DNA of 64,000 nucleotides from Dysidea avara (lineage: Eukaryota; Porifera; Demospongiae; Dictyoceratida; Dysideidae), in the NCBI RefSeq assembly GCF_963678975.1, contig NC_089274.1, positions 19,741,133 through 19,805,132 of the forward strand, read 5' to 3'. The translations under genes were made by a program, and so were the position numbers. Of this stretch, positions 1-11,059 are shown one piece after another. The notes beneath the pieces were generated by a model. It did not search any database, was not told the DNA's origin, and worked only from the letters and a program-made list of their open reading frames with translations. Position 1 is the first letter of the stretch, and every line of letters starts with the position of its first letter.

Positions 1-223
1 AATTGCTAATGCACGGTCAACTTCACGTCCTTAGAGTTTGATGTGTGCATACAATGTACTTTGATGTTGATATATTAGAGTGTTCGAAACCGCACATGTG
101 AAAACCATACAAACATTGTGTGTGTATAGTTGTAATCAAATAAACGTCCTCCACACGATTGTAAATCTTAACTACAAGTATTGGACTGGCAGGAGTGCAT
201 GACATTGTTAAAACAATGATTAG
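1..223. other. 5' flank of gene A, no gene seen
   Basis: No gene is visible. The stretch is a diverged match to 25,375-25,590 upstream of gene A', sharing words such as gtcaacttca and aaataaacgtcct. The two ankyrin genes were therefore duplicated together with at least 1 kb of upstream DNA. Confidence 0.6.
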
Positions 224-550
224 CATAGGCGGCGGAAAGGGGGGGGGGGGGGGGCTTAGCCCCCCCTCAGAATGATATCACACCGAAATTATCCTTCTTG
301 GAGTGGGGCTGAAAATCGTGATAAAGATCGAGATACTCTAGTGAGTGTGTAGCGAGCTATGTAAAGACTTTTATGTAGTTTATCAACTATAAATGCGTAG
401 TTGGTGAGGTGGAAAGCTATTGTCAGTTGGTTGTGACCTTTTTTTTTTTTTTTTTTGGTCTCACCTTACCAAACCAGAGATACGTCTGGGTCAGCCCGCT
501 CAGCCCAGCCCTCCCTCATATGAACTACTTCCTCCGGACCTCCGCCCCTG
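224..550. mobile_element. hAT-like MITE (family 1, reverse orientation)
   Basis: The ends are CATAGGCGGCGG and CCTCCGCCCCTG, matching in reverse orientation the element at 13,553-13,865. Flanking octamers ATGATTAG and ATGATTTA agree at the first six bases, a decayed 8 bp target duplication. Inside are a G tract next to a C tract (about 238-267) and a poly-T run. There is no coding capacity. Gene A' lacks the insertion, so it came after the A/A' duplication or was lost there. Confidence 0.75.
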
Positions 551-761
551 ATGATTTACAGTACTAAATTTTCACTGATACTAGTCCTGACTGATTGCAC
601 TGTAGTGTGAGTGCTATCTCAGTATACATAGGGGATTGAGATTAAAGCTGTTGAGCAGACCAGTAACATAGTCATAGATTCTAGGCATAAAATTTTAATG
701 ACAGTGTATCAGCCAACTAGTAGGCGGTGCCCTGAATTGTACATATACAATATATTCAGCT

Positions 762-885
762 GGGTGGCTAGAGCAATGGGGGTAAAATTTCTTGCTCTAA
801 GTAGTAGCAAGAGTACTCTTAGTAGTAGTAAATCCCTGCCGGGGCATCGAACCTGGGACACCTAGGAAACTACAGCCCCCCAAAT
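762..885. repeat. tRNA-like SINE fragment
   Basis: An A-box-like tggctagagcaatggg near 770 and a B-box-like gcatcgaacc near 858 lie about 90 bp apart, the spacing of an internal Pol III promoter with an enlarged middle. Read on the minus strand, the B-box region (ggttcgatgcc) fits the consensus better, so the strand is uncertain. It lies just upstream of the gene A promoter. Confidence 0.4.
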
Positions 886-920
886 TATATTTTGACGTTT
901 GTTCATATATTATTAAGTCT

Positions 921-928
921 TGACGTCA
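921..928. promoter_or_regulatory. CRE palindrome TGACGTCA upstream of gene A
   Basis: A perfect cAMP-response-element octamer lies 33 bases before the TATA box. CREB/ATF-type bZIP proteins bind this motif. The matching region of gene A' (about 25,750-25,800) has no intact copy, only ttgacgcca near 25,795. Whether it works here is inference. Confidence 0.5.
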
Positions 929-961
929 CATACGTCCACTGAGTGGCTTCCGGTACTCCTG

Positions 962-969
962 TATAAAAA
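962..969 (+). promoter_or_regulatory. TATA box of gene A
   Basis: TATAAAAA sits 70 bases before the ATG, in a block conserved between the two ankyrin genes (gagtggcttccg, TATA, atcgagygcttgtcacca). A start site near 990-1000 and a 5' leader of about 40-50 bases would be expected. Confidence 0.75.
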
Positions 970-1038
970 TCGAGCGCTTGTCACCAACGATCATAACTCT
1001 TCCTTAACGTGAAAAGCTAAAAACGAGTTGAAATAACG

Positions 1039-1938
1039 ATGGAAACTGTACTTAAACGCAAGAATTACAGCAGCGGGCTGCTGAGTGCGAAGCTTAAAGC
1101 TTTAACCTCCCTGAAGAACGCCAAGGCCAAACGAAGGGTCACCTTTCCAGTCAATGTCATGTTGCAACAAGCCATCACTGATGGAGACAAAGAAGAGATC
1201 AAGAAAATAATCACCAAACACGGCAAGAGTGTCTTGGATCTTAAAGACCCGACTGGAATGCCGCTGTTGCACCGTGCCATCTTTGAAGATCAATTTGAGT
1301 GTTTTGAGCTGATGGTAAACGAGGGTGCAGATATGCTCGCAGCAGACGAGGAAGGATGGAACGCATTGCACGTGGCCGTCTCGTTTGAAGACATGGACGC
1401 AGTTGAGCTGCTACTCCAATACAAGCCAGAACTGATCAACACTCGCACCATGGACAGTTTGAGACCGATCAATGTTTGCGAGTCAAACTGTGAACTTTGT
1501 GCTTACCTTCTCCAAGCAGAGGTGTCGTATCTGAAAACAAGATCAGTCACACACTGGGATAGTGCCAACTGCAAACGAGAAGAACTAGAACTATTGAACA
1601 TTGTAATGAGAGTGAATCCGGAAGAGGATGAGAGGAGCACTAGACAAGTACAACAAAGTGCTCTACACCTGTCAGCAGCTAAGAACTACCTTGGACTAGC
1701 TTACTACATGTTGGAGAACCAGTTAGTAACAGTAGACTGTGAGGATTATGAACATTGGACGGCACTTCACTTAGCCGCTCTACATTCCAGCATGGACGTG
1801 TTGGTACTACTCATCCAATATGGTGCTAATGTGGAGAAGTTGACCAGTTGTTACAAGAGTCCAGTTGATCTGGCTGATGATGAACTGACATTAGAGTTCT
1901 TGAGACGAGGCTCTGAATACATCGAACAAGCTATCTAA
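1039..1938 (+). CDS. Gene A: MYPT-like ankyrin protein, probable PP1 regulatory subunit
   Basis: The 299-residue intronless product has a basic N-terminus and then KRRVTF (RVxF core at residues 33-36), the docking motif for the protein phosphatase 1 catalytic subunit. MYPT1 has its KVKF at almost the same position. Ankyrin repeats follow at about 41-67, 69-101 and 102-134 (DEEGWNALHVAVS). An acidic linker comes next, then two more repeats at about 206-285, including HWTALHLAA and SPVDLADDEL, which match the MYPT blocks DGWTPLHAA and TAFDVADED. PPP1R12/16 proteins continue with long C-terminal tails or coiled coils, and PPP1R27 is shorter. Here the protein stops after the ankyrin head. The ATG follows the TATA box and is the first in frame. 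Inferred role: targeting or inhibiting PP1. The family assignment is good, but the exact orthologue is not set. Confidence 0.85.
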   Translation: METVLKRKNYSSGLLSAKLKALTSLKNAKAKRRVTFPVNVMLQQAITDGDKEEIKKIITKHGKSVLDLKDPTGMPLLHRAIFEDQFECFELMVNEGADMLAADEEGWNALHVAVSFEDMDAVELLLQYKPELINTRTMDSLRPINVCESNCELCAYLLQAEVSYLKTRSVTHWDSANCKREELELLNIVMRVNPEEDERSTRQVQQSALHLSAAKNYLGLAYYMLENQLVTVDCEDYEHWTALHLAALHSSMDVLVLLIQYGANVEKLTSCYKSPVDLADDELTLEFLRRGSEYIEQAI

Positions 1939-2386
1939 TTTATGTAATAACTAATATATAATATCTAGCTATACGGGTTTGTTTACTGTAAAATTTTTAA
2001 TCATTTTCGCTTTCGTTTCTTTTTTAAATTCCATTTTGTGTTTGTTGTATTTTGTGTTCTGTACTGAAATGTTCATCAAACAAATAACAATTATCAAGTC
2101 AACAACAAATTAACTTTTCCCTTATTTAGAAGTGGGTTACAAGTATTATAGTGCAGTGCTTATAATCAATAAGCATATACTATGATGTGATGCTTTCATT
2201 ATTGTATATACTAGCTGCGCATAATGCTACTGTAATGTACAACACCTCGTCACTGCATGCATCTATATGAGAGTTAATAATAGTGGAGGATTATTAACTC
2301 TTGGTATATATAACAAATACTGCGTGTTGTTAACTTTTGCCTATTTACTACACATCCTATGTATGTAGTGGTTGGAATTGTTTGAG

Positions 2387-2400
2387 AATAAATGAATAAA
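2387..2400 (+). terminator. Poly(A) signals of gene A
   Basis: Two AATAAA hexamers (2387-2392 and 2395-2400) lie about 450 bases after the stop codon. The first is conserved at gene A' (27,257-27,262). The 3' UTR in between is also conserved between the two genes. Confidence 0.5.
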
Positions 2401-3126
2401 GGCTGCATGTAGTTTTAGGATGCATTCATACTTAATTTTTAAATAGGTTAATTCGGTAAATACACTATAGCTATATGTATTTTGAGTAGATTTAGTGGCT
2501 GTTTTCATTCAGTTGTCATCATAATACACTTCCAATTCAGCATGTATATAGTAACACAACACATGAATGTTCTGTTAGAGTATTTGTTAACACACAGATG
2601 TGTCAAGACACATGTATGATAATGTGTCATGTGGTATATAAAGCCATCATACTGCAGTCAGTATAATTAACAGAAACAACAATAACACTAACTGATGCAT
2701 TTGTGGTAGTGGATAATTTTACAGCTAACTTTTTTTGCCTTAATTCAGTTTAGTGTACCTTGCATTTATACATGCCATCATATAGATTTTTTTCCTATTT
2801 TTGCACACTTACAAAATCTATACCATAAAATGTAAACATGTTATCTGGTTGCCTTGAAATTTGGCACTGACCAAAGCTGAATCTTTGTGTCAATTTTGGT
2901 AATGATTGTTCAGTTATAATTCCCCCATGTGATTTGTGCGATACACCTTAAAGGCTAACGCCGATGCATGCAGTGAATGCACTTTCACAAACTTTATATG
3001 AGTGCTATAATGCTAATCAATTTGATCAGCAAAGTGCCTAGCTGTGTTGTTGATGCATGAATTTTGATTACTTGATTGATTGATTGATTCCTCTTGGTGT
3101 AATTGACATTAGCAGTTTTCTTCCTT

Positions 3127-3354
3127 CACTGTAAAAAATTTGTAGTGAATTTCACTACTAATTTCTGCCACAACACTCACTATTTTTGTGTAGTGACATT
3201 CACTACTCTTTTGTAGCGACCCTCACTACATAGTAGTGCCTACAACCTTAGTAGTGAACGTCACTATGCAAAAATAGTGAGTATTGTGGCAGAAATTAGT
3301 ATCTTGACCTTCAATACATTTAGTAGTGACCTTCACTAATTTGCTTTTACTGTG
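3127..3354. mobile_element. Foldback MITE with TAGTGA subrepeats
   Basis: Ends read CACTGTAAAA and TTTTACTGTG. The two halves are inverted copies almost throughout, for example actaatttctgccac on the left against gtggcagaaattagt on the right. Inside are many short TAGTGA/TCACTA words. No reading frame and no clear target duplication were seen. No matching copy is evident beside A'. Confidence 0.7.
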
Positions 3355-3616
3355 TTACATGGAACAATTTCATACAATGTACAACATAATGTAAAGTGTA
3401 TAATATTGGGATCAGTGCTATACGAATTTGATCATATTATGTCAGTGTCGTTGTGAAGGATAACCTGTAAACCTGTTGGGAGTACTCAAAATATAATTAA
3501 TCTGTCAGTAATTTCCCATAGCATAGTTGAGCTAGTATTGCATGTAAACACAACAATTAAATGCTGTAGAGAAGATTGCATGGTATGCTTTAGAATAGGT
3601 GACACTATACATCTAT

Positions 3617-3889
3617 CAGCGGCAGCTCCAGGATTTTTGGTAATTGGTTTCTGATCAAGAGCTGAGGATAGCTAGATTTTTGGGAGAAGACCCAAAAACA
3701 AAAGGTACCTGCTTGTTGAGAATAACTGTAACTATATCACTGACATAAAATCCTTATTTATAGCTATAAAGCTTGCTGCACTGCTACTCTGAATACTGTG
3801 ACTGCTTTATTAGATAGATTGACTACTCTATTAGAATATCTCGATCTGAACGTGACCAGTTTCAGGAAACTCCCCTGGAGCTGCCCCTG
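3617..3889. mobile_element. hAT-like MITE related to family 1
   Basis: Terminal repeats CAGCGGCAGCTCCAGG and CCTGGAGCTGCCCCTG have TCTAT on both outer sides. The interior (actgctttattag, attagaatatctcgat) resembles the element at 13,553-13,865, so the two are related although their ends differ. Confidence 0.65.
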
Positions 3890-4662
3890 TCTATTGTAGC
3901 TATAATGTTCTATAAGGTATGGCTGGTCCTACCCCATCAGGCAATGGTGTAGATGACAATTAATTGTAATGATGTGATTATAATGAGACACCTCTGTGTG
4001 ACAGATTTTGTGGAACATAGATGTATAGAAGTATTCCAGAAGGTACAGTTACAGTGCTGGGCAATATAGCAATTATTAAAAAGATAATTATAGTTTTATG
4101 ATATTGACATGTACTTAATTGGCATGTAGTTTCATGACGCAACATTGTAACAAGGAGAGAAACACAAAATATACTTGAGTCTGACTAATTGCTTAAAATT
4201 TATTATTGTTCATTTCTGGTAAAGAAGTCCAAGAAGAATTAAAGCTTTAAAGCAGAAAGCCGGTACTCCTATCACAATAGTGTGTAGAGGCCAAATATCA
4301 TCATTACAATTATGAAAATATCCAAGGTTTCGTTATTATTGCCTACTCTTTATGTAAAATTGGATAGGGTAGAGTGATTGCTTATGTAAAGGATTTCTGA
4401 TGTGAGTTTAATTTGCTATCCATGCATGTCCCATAGAGCCACACTTCTCACTGTATGCATATATAGTTTGTAAAATATGGCAACATGCTATTGCTTATGG
4501 CTATATAGACTCTGTACTGTTGTCATAGTACAGCAAGTACTTTTTATGGAATTGTACAATATCAGGAGTATCATTGATCAATCACACCATTATCCTACTA
4601 TTATTGTTATTGACATGAAATTGTCACATAGTGCAGGAGATTGCATTCTAGCTGGTCAGTGT
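3890..4662. other. AT-rich stretch, no feature seen
   Basis: No exon, repeat end or RNA gene could be supported here. It ends at the left edge of the 38.9 kb duplicated unit. Confidence 0.4.
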
Positions 4663-5379
4663 GGCACGGTTGTTGCATACTCTTTTAGTCCTTTCTTACT
4701 ATCTGTCCTCATAATATGTGACATCATTTACCTGTGAATTGTGGTCATACATGGTAGACAGCGTATCCATAATGATAATCTTACAAATTAGATCGTTTTA
4801 CAATACTTCCCTTGTAATGTTTTCTTTCCAATATAGGTACATATTGTGCAGTGGTTTTCTAAAATTATTTTTCAGAACATCATGTGTGTCAGCAGGTACC
4901 ATCTTATCTGTCCGCATGACTGTCTACACCCACATGACAATACAGCTTGTGATCCGTACATATAAACTCCTTGCAAGGTGACATCAGGAGCTCATCAATA
5001 CCCATAGGTTCCTAGCAACATCTCACTTTGACATATATAGTTTTGATAGTTTGAACTGGCTCAGCCCTGCACTTTAACAAGTGTTTTGAGTGGACCCATG
5101 CTAGACACCTTTCAGGGACTGTTAAGTTAACAAGAATAACTTATGAAATATTTTGTTTGGTGCATGGCCATTATTCTCAATACTCTAGAATGGTAACTAT
5201 TTACTTTAGTAGACTCCAACTGTTTACTGGTACATTGGCAATTCTACACTAAGAAGCACCCACCAGCAAAAGCAGCAGAGCTCAGATTTGTGAATCTATA
5301 GGCTAACTAATAAGCCTTGTGTGATTGCTAATATATTCACATACTAAATTAATGTCATCATTACTGTTATAATTTGCAG

Positions 5380-5538
5380 GCTATTATGCCAGAGTGACAG
5401 CAGTACACAATCTTGTGACTTACCATTAAGAGTCAGATGATATTACTGGGTCAGGGTTTGATACTATCTATTGGAGACTATGGGCTATGTGCATCCAAAC
5501 AATCATTTTGAGGTGGATCTTGCTACTGTCACCTCCAG
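5380..5538 (+). pseudogene. Relic of LCMT1-like exon (SAM-binding motif)
   Basis: After an acceptor tttgcag the sequence reads GYYARV, then GSGFDTIYWRL, then in another frame FEVDLATVTS. This is the order of the LCMT1 SAM-binding exon (family motif LGAGxDTxxWRL followed by FEVDFP). The frame changes more than once and the donor after CACCTCCAG is lost. It is a decayed duplicate of the exon at 9,706-9,882. Confidence 0.8.
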
Positions 5539-6434
5539 AACATAAGGTATGCTGGAGTATAATTGGTATATGTGCAATAAGTTTGATATTCCCTTGTCCA
5601 TGGTCCTAGTTACTCAATTGTACACATATACTGTATCCTGAAACACCTCTCAAGCGTAAACACCTGTTCATGGTTAACTTTATGGACATTGCCAAAGTTG
5701 AGAATGGTCAGATCATGCCTACAGTAGAGGGGATTGTTATGATAGTTGTCAAGTGTTTGTATGTGGCGTGAGGTAGCTTCTCTAATTGTATGTAATAAGA
5801 TTTGTAATATTATAGTTTTCTCACGTAATAATACCCTCATCTCTTTAGCCACCACTGTCATCAATTCTGTTTGTTGTGTACTACATTGATTGTACCCCCA
5901 CATCTTTGAAAACGTATTCTGTGTTTGCACTGTCCCCATATCATATTAGTGAAACCTTAACCCTTCAAAATGAAGGTGAATGCCACCAAACATTTTTCTC
6001 CACATGCTCACATAGTACTCTTAAAACATCTGGTTCATGAGACTAATGTATATGCAGTCATTGTCTCATCCATTCAGTTGTATTGATCCAGTAATTATTT
6101 CAGTTGCAAGAGCCCACACATGATGATGTCTTGTTGTTCTTAATGGTGCATTTTAATAGTGACCCCTGCCTTGAAATATCACCATAGTTAGAATAATATT
6201 TTAGTTATAATGTCATTGACAGTCTATGTTTTGTATGTCTGTCCTGTCATTCTTTTGTGTGCTTCAGAAGTAAAAATGCGTTGAGTCAGACCCCTAGAGA
6301 GTCTGAAATATTTGTTCTATGAAAGTTACCACTAAGTTAACTAGAGTACTATTGTGCATTGTCATATATAGAGTGGTGATGTTATAATTGGTACAGGCAT
6401 TGTGTTGTAAATAATTATCAAAATCTTTAGTGGT

Positions 6435-6659
6435 TTAGATTATTACAAGAAGTAGATGTCTCTTGTGGTCATATTTACTTGGAGACAATTTGGTATAAAT
6501 AAAGGAATGGCATAGTGGTGACGTGTAGGTTGTACTGTCAGTATCCAACAGCTTATCATACTTCCTGACTTTTGAATAGATATCTTTTTGTGCAGTCAAA
6601 GTGGCAAGAGCTGATGAAATTCCTGTAGTCTGTACTTTCTCAGTCTTTTTGATTGCCAT
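6435..6659 (-). CDS. Unrecognised 74-residue ORF, possibly relic
   Basis: The ORF starts MAIKKTEKVQTTG and is lysine, threonine and serine rich, with no domain I recognise. It is intact in both 38.9 kb units (also 45,335-45,559) with one residue changed. The diverged copies at about 30,590-30,800 and 12,800-13,020 are interrupted, so purifying selection is not evident. It may be a coding exon of a dead gene or chance. Confidence 0.25.
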   Translation of the reverse strand: MAIKKTEKVQTTGISSALATLTAQKDIYSKVRKYDKLLDTDSTTYTSPLCHSFIYTKLSPSKYDHKRHLLLVII

Positions 6660-6877
6660 GAGATGTACATGAAATGACTGAAACTATACACAAGTCTTAT
6701 ATGTATGTATATATACCCCAGGAAGTTTGCTTACACTACAAATCAGTGAATAATAAAATAGGTTATTGGTTTCAAATTATGTATATGAAGGTTCATTGCT
6801 TAAATATTCCAATGTCAGTGTTTCCAGTTATGTAAGATCAATATACATTATGGTCTCTACAGTGTTCTAGTCATCTA

Positions 6878-6960
6878 TCTATATATATAAAGCTGAAAAG
6901 CCGTCTGACTGTCTGACCATCTACAATTCCAATGGCGTCCAACAATTTTCTCGCCAGTTG
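6878..6960 (+). mobile_element. Possible Helitron-like 5' end
   Basis: TCTATATATATAAAGCTG followed by aaaagccgtctgactg resembles the TC-starting 5' ends of Helitrons. I could not find the matching 3' hairpin with CTRR, so the extent and class are uncertain. Unit 2 has the same word near 45,780-45,850 with a longer TA run. Confidence 0.25.
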
Positions 6961-7149
6961 ATGCACGTAGCAAAGTGGTTTTTACAACAAACGAAGCGCT
7001 CATCATCTACATATTTTTTGAAACTATCAATATTGATGTAGTGATAAAAACAAAACAATTACAACACCTCAGTCATAAGGCTTAAGCTAAAGCAGGTATG
7101 GCAAGGAAAATACAAAAAGGAATACAATAAAATAATTAATTTGTCCAAT

Positions 7150-7392
7150 TTAAATTATTACGGGAAAAAATATTCTCTGAGATGAGCTGATGGCAATGGC
7201 TGCTGCTTTATCAAGTACTCTTCTGCAGTGTGAATATGGTTTGTTCATAATAGCTTTCATAGCACTGATACTTTCCTTAAGAAAGTGGCTAAGACAGCCA
7301 ATTTCCATCATGTGGTACTCATACAAAAAACCTAAATGATCCAGTTCAGCAACAATATTTATATTGTTTTTAAATGAAGCTTCTAACTGCTG
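7150..7392 (-). pseudogene. Unrecognised 80-codon open stretch, exon-like
   Basis: The minus-strand open frame includes LDHLGFLYEYHMMEIG, then SHFLKES and CRRVLDKAAAIAISSS. An AG precedes it (gacagcag) and a stop follows at 7,150-7,152. Composition is protein-like (helical, Ala/Lys/Glu rich) but no family was recognised. In unit 2 several codons change the amino acid (for example LY to SH), so it may be decaying. Confidence 0.3.
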
Positions 7393-7476
7393 TCATTTGT
7401 CCTCTACAGAGTGTTGAAAGCATCAGTGTAGAGGAAAAGTTGAGCTACGTACATTCCTCTTAAAACCACAGACAAA

Positions 7477-7553
7477 CAGCCATAGCGTTAGGGCATAGAA
7501 GTGCTAACCCAAAGGTCCAGGGTTTGATTCCTGTCCATAAAAACTTTTTTCTT
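7477..7553 (+). repeat. tRNA-derived SINE head
   Basis: A-box-like tagcgttagggc is followed by a T-arm cagg-gtttgatt-cctg with B box GGTTTGATTCC (7521-7531) and a run of T that could end Pol III transcription. The acceptor stem does not pair, so this is a SINE, not a tRNA gene. Unit 2 copy: about 46,387-46,463. Confidence 0.55.
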
Positions 7554-7601
7554 CTCAGTGCCACTTTTTTGTAACATGTTTTTTTCATGTGTCAGATATT
7601 G

Positions 7602-7652
7602 ACAACGTTTACTCAGCAATTTATTCGGCAATTTATTCAGCAATTTATTTAT
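7602..7652 (+). repeat. Short tandem repeat (agcaatttattc units)
   Basis: Three to four copies of a 12-base unit cagcaatttatt with one variant. The unit 2 array near 46,525 differs slightly in unit number. Confidence 0.6.
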
Positions 7653-9705
7653 TCATATTGACAATTTGCTCACTTATTCACGAGCAAAATGAAATGCTCA
7701 TCATCTGGCTACTTCACAAAGTTTATTGCAAGCTTCTACGTGATTTCCTTCATCTGCTACAGCACATTGAAGGCCATGATGTAGAGAACACTATCTCTGC
7801 ATTCCATTGCAAACACAGAACAAACAGTTCAGCTGGTATAGCATCTCCCTGAAATTGTTGTGGTTCGTGTATGCAGTCAAACAGTGGTGTATTTTTTTTC
7901 TTCGTTTTATGTACCTTTTTGTCCACACTTTTTCTGACTCAACTTGTGAGTTCATAACATCTTGGTATTACTTCACAGCATATGGACTGTTGGAAAAGTA
8001 TACAGTAGTACATTTGATAGGTATAGGGTAGGCATGGGCCGGCCTTTGGGTGCATGTTTGTTAGTCCCATGTGTTCAATTTGAAAACATTTTCTTGGTTT
8101 TTTTGTACTTACAATAGGTGTACCAGTATCATAGAGACTTTACTGACAAATATAACAAATTGAACCTGTATTCTGCACATGAGATTAATTGTATAAAGTC
8201 ATGGATGTCAAATATAATACAGTCAGTACTCCATCACTGAATTTCATGTTTGCTTAAGCAGAACTTTTTGTCCTTGAAATCTGTGTGAAAACTTCTGCAC
8301 ATTTCTTGAAAACATGTACAAATTTGCCAGTAAGTTAACTGTCATTATCCATAATACTACTGTTGTCTTATGTACTATAGTTCTGCTATTCAGCATATTT
8401 GCAAGATGGCATGAGGCTCATGTACATATTATATGAATAGTAATGCTTGCATGGTTCCCCATTACATTAATTGAATTTTAGTTAATGTGGAAATGGTCCT
8501 GCACGTAGGGCAGGTACCCATACTAGTGTAATGATACATGATTTGTACAGACCATCACTGTACTGAGTTCTGAGAAGTAATAAGCAAGGCTGACTGGCTC
8601 ATGTGTGGATGTAATTGTCTAGAGCTACATAAAAAATCTTGATGATTTCTATCAAGTGACCAAACTTGTATTATTGATGTTATTAGGTGGTGTGGAGAGC
8701 TCGAATGGCAGTTTCTGGTCTTGTGAAGGGTCTGGCTTGGCAAGAACCAGTGGTGTACTGGTGGATGACCTGGTAATGTTGGCCATACATTGTTTTCTGT
8801 TGATTTTGTTACATATCAGCCACTAAGAAGCCAGCACAGCCCTGTAATCTCATGTCTGGACTCCAATCATGGTCTGCCTCCATTTTGAAGTCTATCTCTT
8901 GACCACCCCGCCACCCTCCACCCCTTTGTGAGCACTCGTGATACTACTTTGCTCGTCCAACTGCTCAACTAGTTCAGGAAATTGCATTCTAGCTGGTCAC
9001 TGCAGCATGGTTTATAATTTATTGTTCTCTGACATACTCTTTAGTCCTTCCATGTACCAACTGTTTTGTGTGGTACTTGTATGTGACATCATTTACTTGT
9101 TAATTGTGGCACTTGTAACTACATAGTGTATCCATGAAAATAATAATAATCATCTCACAGACTATATCATTTTACAATGCTTCCCTTGTAAATGTTCTAC
9201 TGTTTTCTTTCTGATCTAGGTACGTGCCCTGGTTTGCCAAAATTATTTTTTCATGTGTGTGCATGCGTGTTTGTCCGTCCACATGACTGTCTGCACTCAC
9301 ACAATCTGTCTGTATAAACCCCTTGCAAGGTGACACTAACCTTACTTGAAAAATGTGACACACTCTGGACAATGTTTAATGATTTGCATGTTTTGTGTGC
9401 TACTTGGATCTATATTGTGTATTGTTTTTGTGAACTGATCGAGTCATTTCCACTGAACCTGACAATGTAACACAGTAACAGGTGTTTTGGGTTGGCCCAT
9501 ACTCATAGCTATTATTATTATTGATACTCTGGAATATTCAACATGTGTATGTACTTTAGTAGACTCAACTGTGTATGATTTATTGACATTTCTCTACTGA
9601 GCAGTACCCACCCTCAAAAACTTCTTTGTGAATCAACAAGTCCATTGTAAATTGCTCTCATATTCTCATACTGAATGTCATCATTACTACTGGTACTATT
9701 TGTAG

Positions 9706-9882
9706 GCTATTATTATGCCAGAGTACACAATCTTGTGACTCAGTTTGTTTGACTCGCCAAGACAGCTGGCTTGAAGTGATCTCACTGGGGACGGGGTTTG
9801 ACACCACCTATTGGAGACTATGTTCTGTTGGGCTACAGCTAACAAATTATTTTGAAGTGGATCTTGCCACTGTCACCTCCAG
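9706..9882 (+). pseudogene. LCMT1-like exon with SAM motif I
   Basis: Acceptor tttgtag, donor CCAG|GTGAGG. It begins GYYYARVH, keeping the Arg that corresponds to human Arg73, and ends EVISLGTGFDTTYWRL then NYFEVDLATVTS. Between NLVTQFV and EVIS the frame slips by one base in both units. In unit 2 the acceptor AG is also changed to AT (48,631). The SAM pocket half is well preserved. Confidence 0.8.
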
Positions 9883-10545
9883 GTGAGGCAGCTTCTCTAA
9901 ATAGATTTGCAATGTGATAGTGTTTTTTCTAGCATAATAATACCCTCATCTGTTCAGCTATCACTGTCATCACTTCTGTTTGTTGTGTACTATATATACA
10001 TTGATTGCACCCCCACAGTCTTTGAAAAAAATGTGTTCTGTGTCTGCACTGTTCCCATTAGCACAGCCTGTCTGTTAGTGAAACCTTAACCCTTGCTATC
10101 ACTTTACCCTTTCATAGTGCTCAAGCCTTTGAAGCTAGACAAATGAAACCACAACTATTCTGTAGTTTGTGTATTGAGCAATATATGGTGGTAATGACGA
10201 AAGTGACCATAACTGCTTCATTCTTTGTGTTATGAGGACAACTAGTTAACTCAGTACATGATAGTGTACCAAATGTCAGAGCAGGGTGGAAGCATTTCTA
10301 GGTACTACTTGAAAGTATTACTTTAATTGAGTAGTTTTGTTTGGAATATTCACATGAACCACAATGGTTACTAAATGATGGGGATCATTAGCTCTTTCAA
10401 ATGCAAGAATTAAGATGATGTAGTTTGTTTTATAAAAGTGCTTAGTTTTCTAGGCGAATCCAATGAAACTCTATATTTGGTGTATAAGCAATTCTAGCAC
10501 TAGTCAAATATGTTTGTTCTAACAAAATAATAATGTCTCTTACAG

Positions 10546-10833
10546 AACTAAGCTACCGCTGCTGGCTGCACTCCAAGGCTCACATGATCCCGTGTTCAGT
10601 AAAATATTTATAGTAACTAGGCAACTTGAATATGACACTTCATAAAATATAATTGGTAGCTATTCCAAGCATGTATAAGTTCATACATCAATGTGGTCTA
10701 TATGAGTGAAAGTATTACACAGTAATTATGTTATAGGAGTTGATGAAGTTGACTCTACTCATTATCATTTGGTGGCTGGTGACATTATAGGGACACAGAA
10801 CAGCTTGATCGGAACAGCTGGAGTAGACAAAGA
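10546..10833 (+). pseudogene. LCMT1-like exons 2 and 3
   Basis: Exon 10546-10598 encodes TKLPLLAALQGSHDPVF after SR at the splice, matching the TRKLHSIKCKPPLSSPIL region. Exon 10737-10833 encodes YHLVAGDIIGTQ then GTAGVDKE, matching YAVIGADLRDL in human LCMT1. Acceptors are cttacag and ttatag, donors A|GTAAAA and GA|GTAAGT. Phases agree. Unit 2 differs by Leu to Gln in exon 2. Confidence 0.8.
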
Positions 10834-11059
10834 GTAAGTAGATGTGTATGTGTTTACATTGCATGTAGTGGGTGATAATACTACTTCTGGTGTAGATTTA
10901 TCTCTGCTTGCATGGCTTTCACTAACCTTCTTAGACTTTTGTAAAGTCTACCTAGCTCTCCTCGTTGTTTCTTTTTTTATTAAGCCCTTATGTGTGCATC
11001 TCATAGGAGTCAGTTTTCTCTATATATACTATCTGAACTTTTTCTTAGACATCACATAA

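Larger units (their letters stand above)
4663..6870 (+). repeat. Older LCMT-derived segment P1
   Basis: This stretch is a diverged paralogue of parts of 8,940-13,260: it shares gcattctagctggtca just before it, an LCMT exon and the region after it. An inverted third copy lies at 30,175-32,870. It therefore predates the 38.9 kb duplication. No working gene is visible. Confidence 0.65.

Noticed and set aside
1065-1472. Minus-strand ORFs opposite gene A (and the same opposite A')
   Set aside because: Antisense shadows of the ankyrin coding frame.
5610-5939. 109-codon minus-strand ORF
   Set aside because: It is not open over the same span in unit 2, which is otherwise almost identical, and paralogous segments break it as well.
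7477-7553. Possible tRNA gene
   Set aside because: A and B boxes and a T-arm are present but the acceptor stem does not pair, so it is a SINE head.
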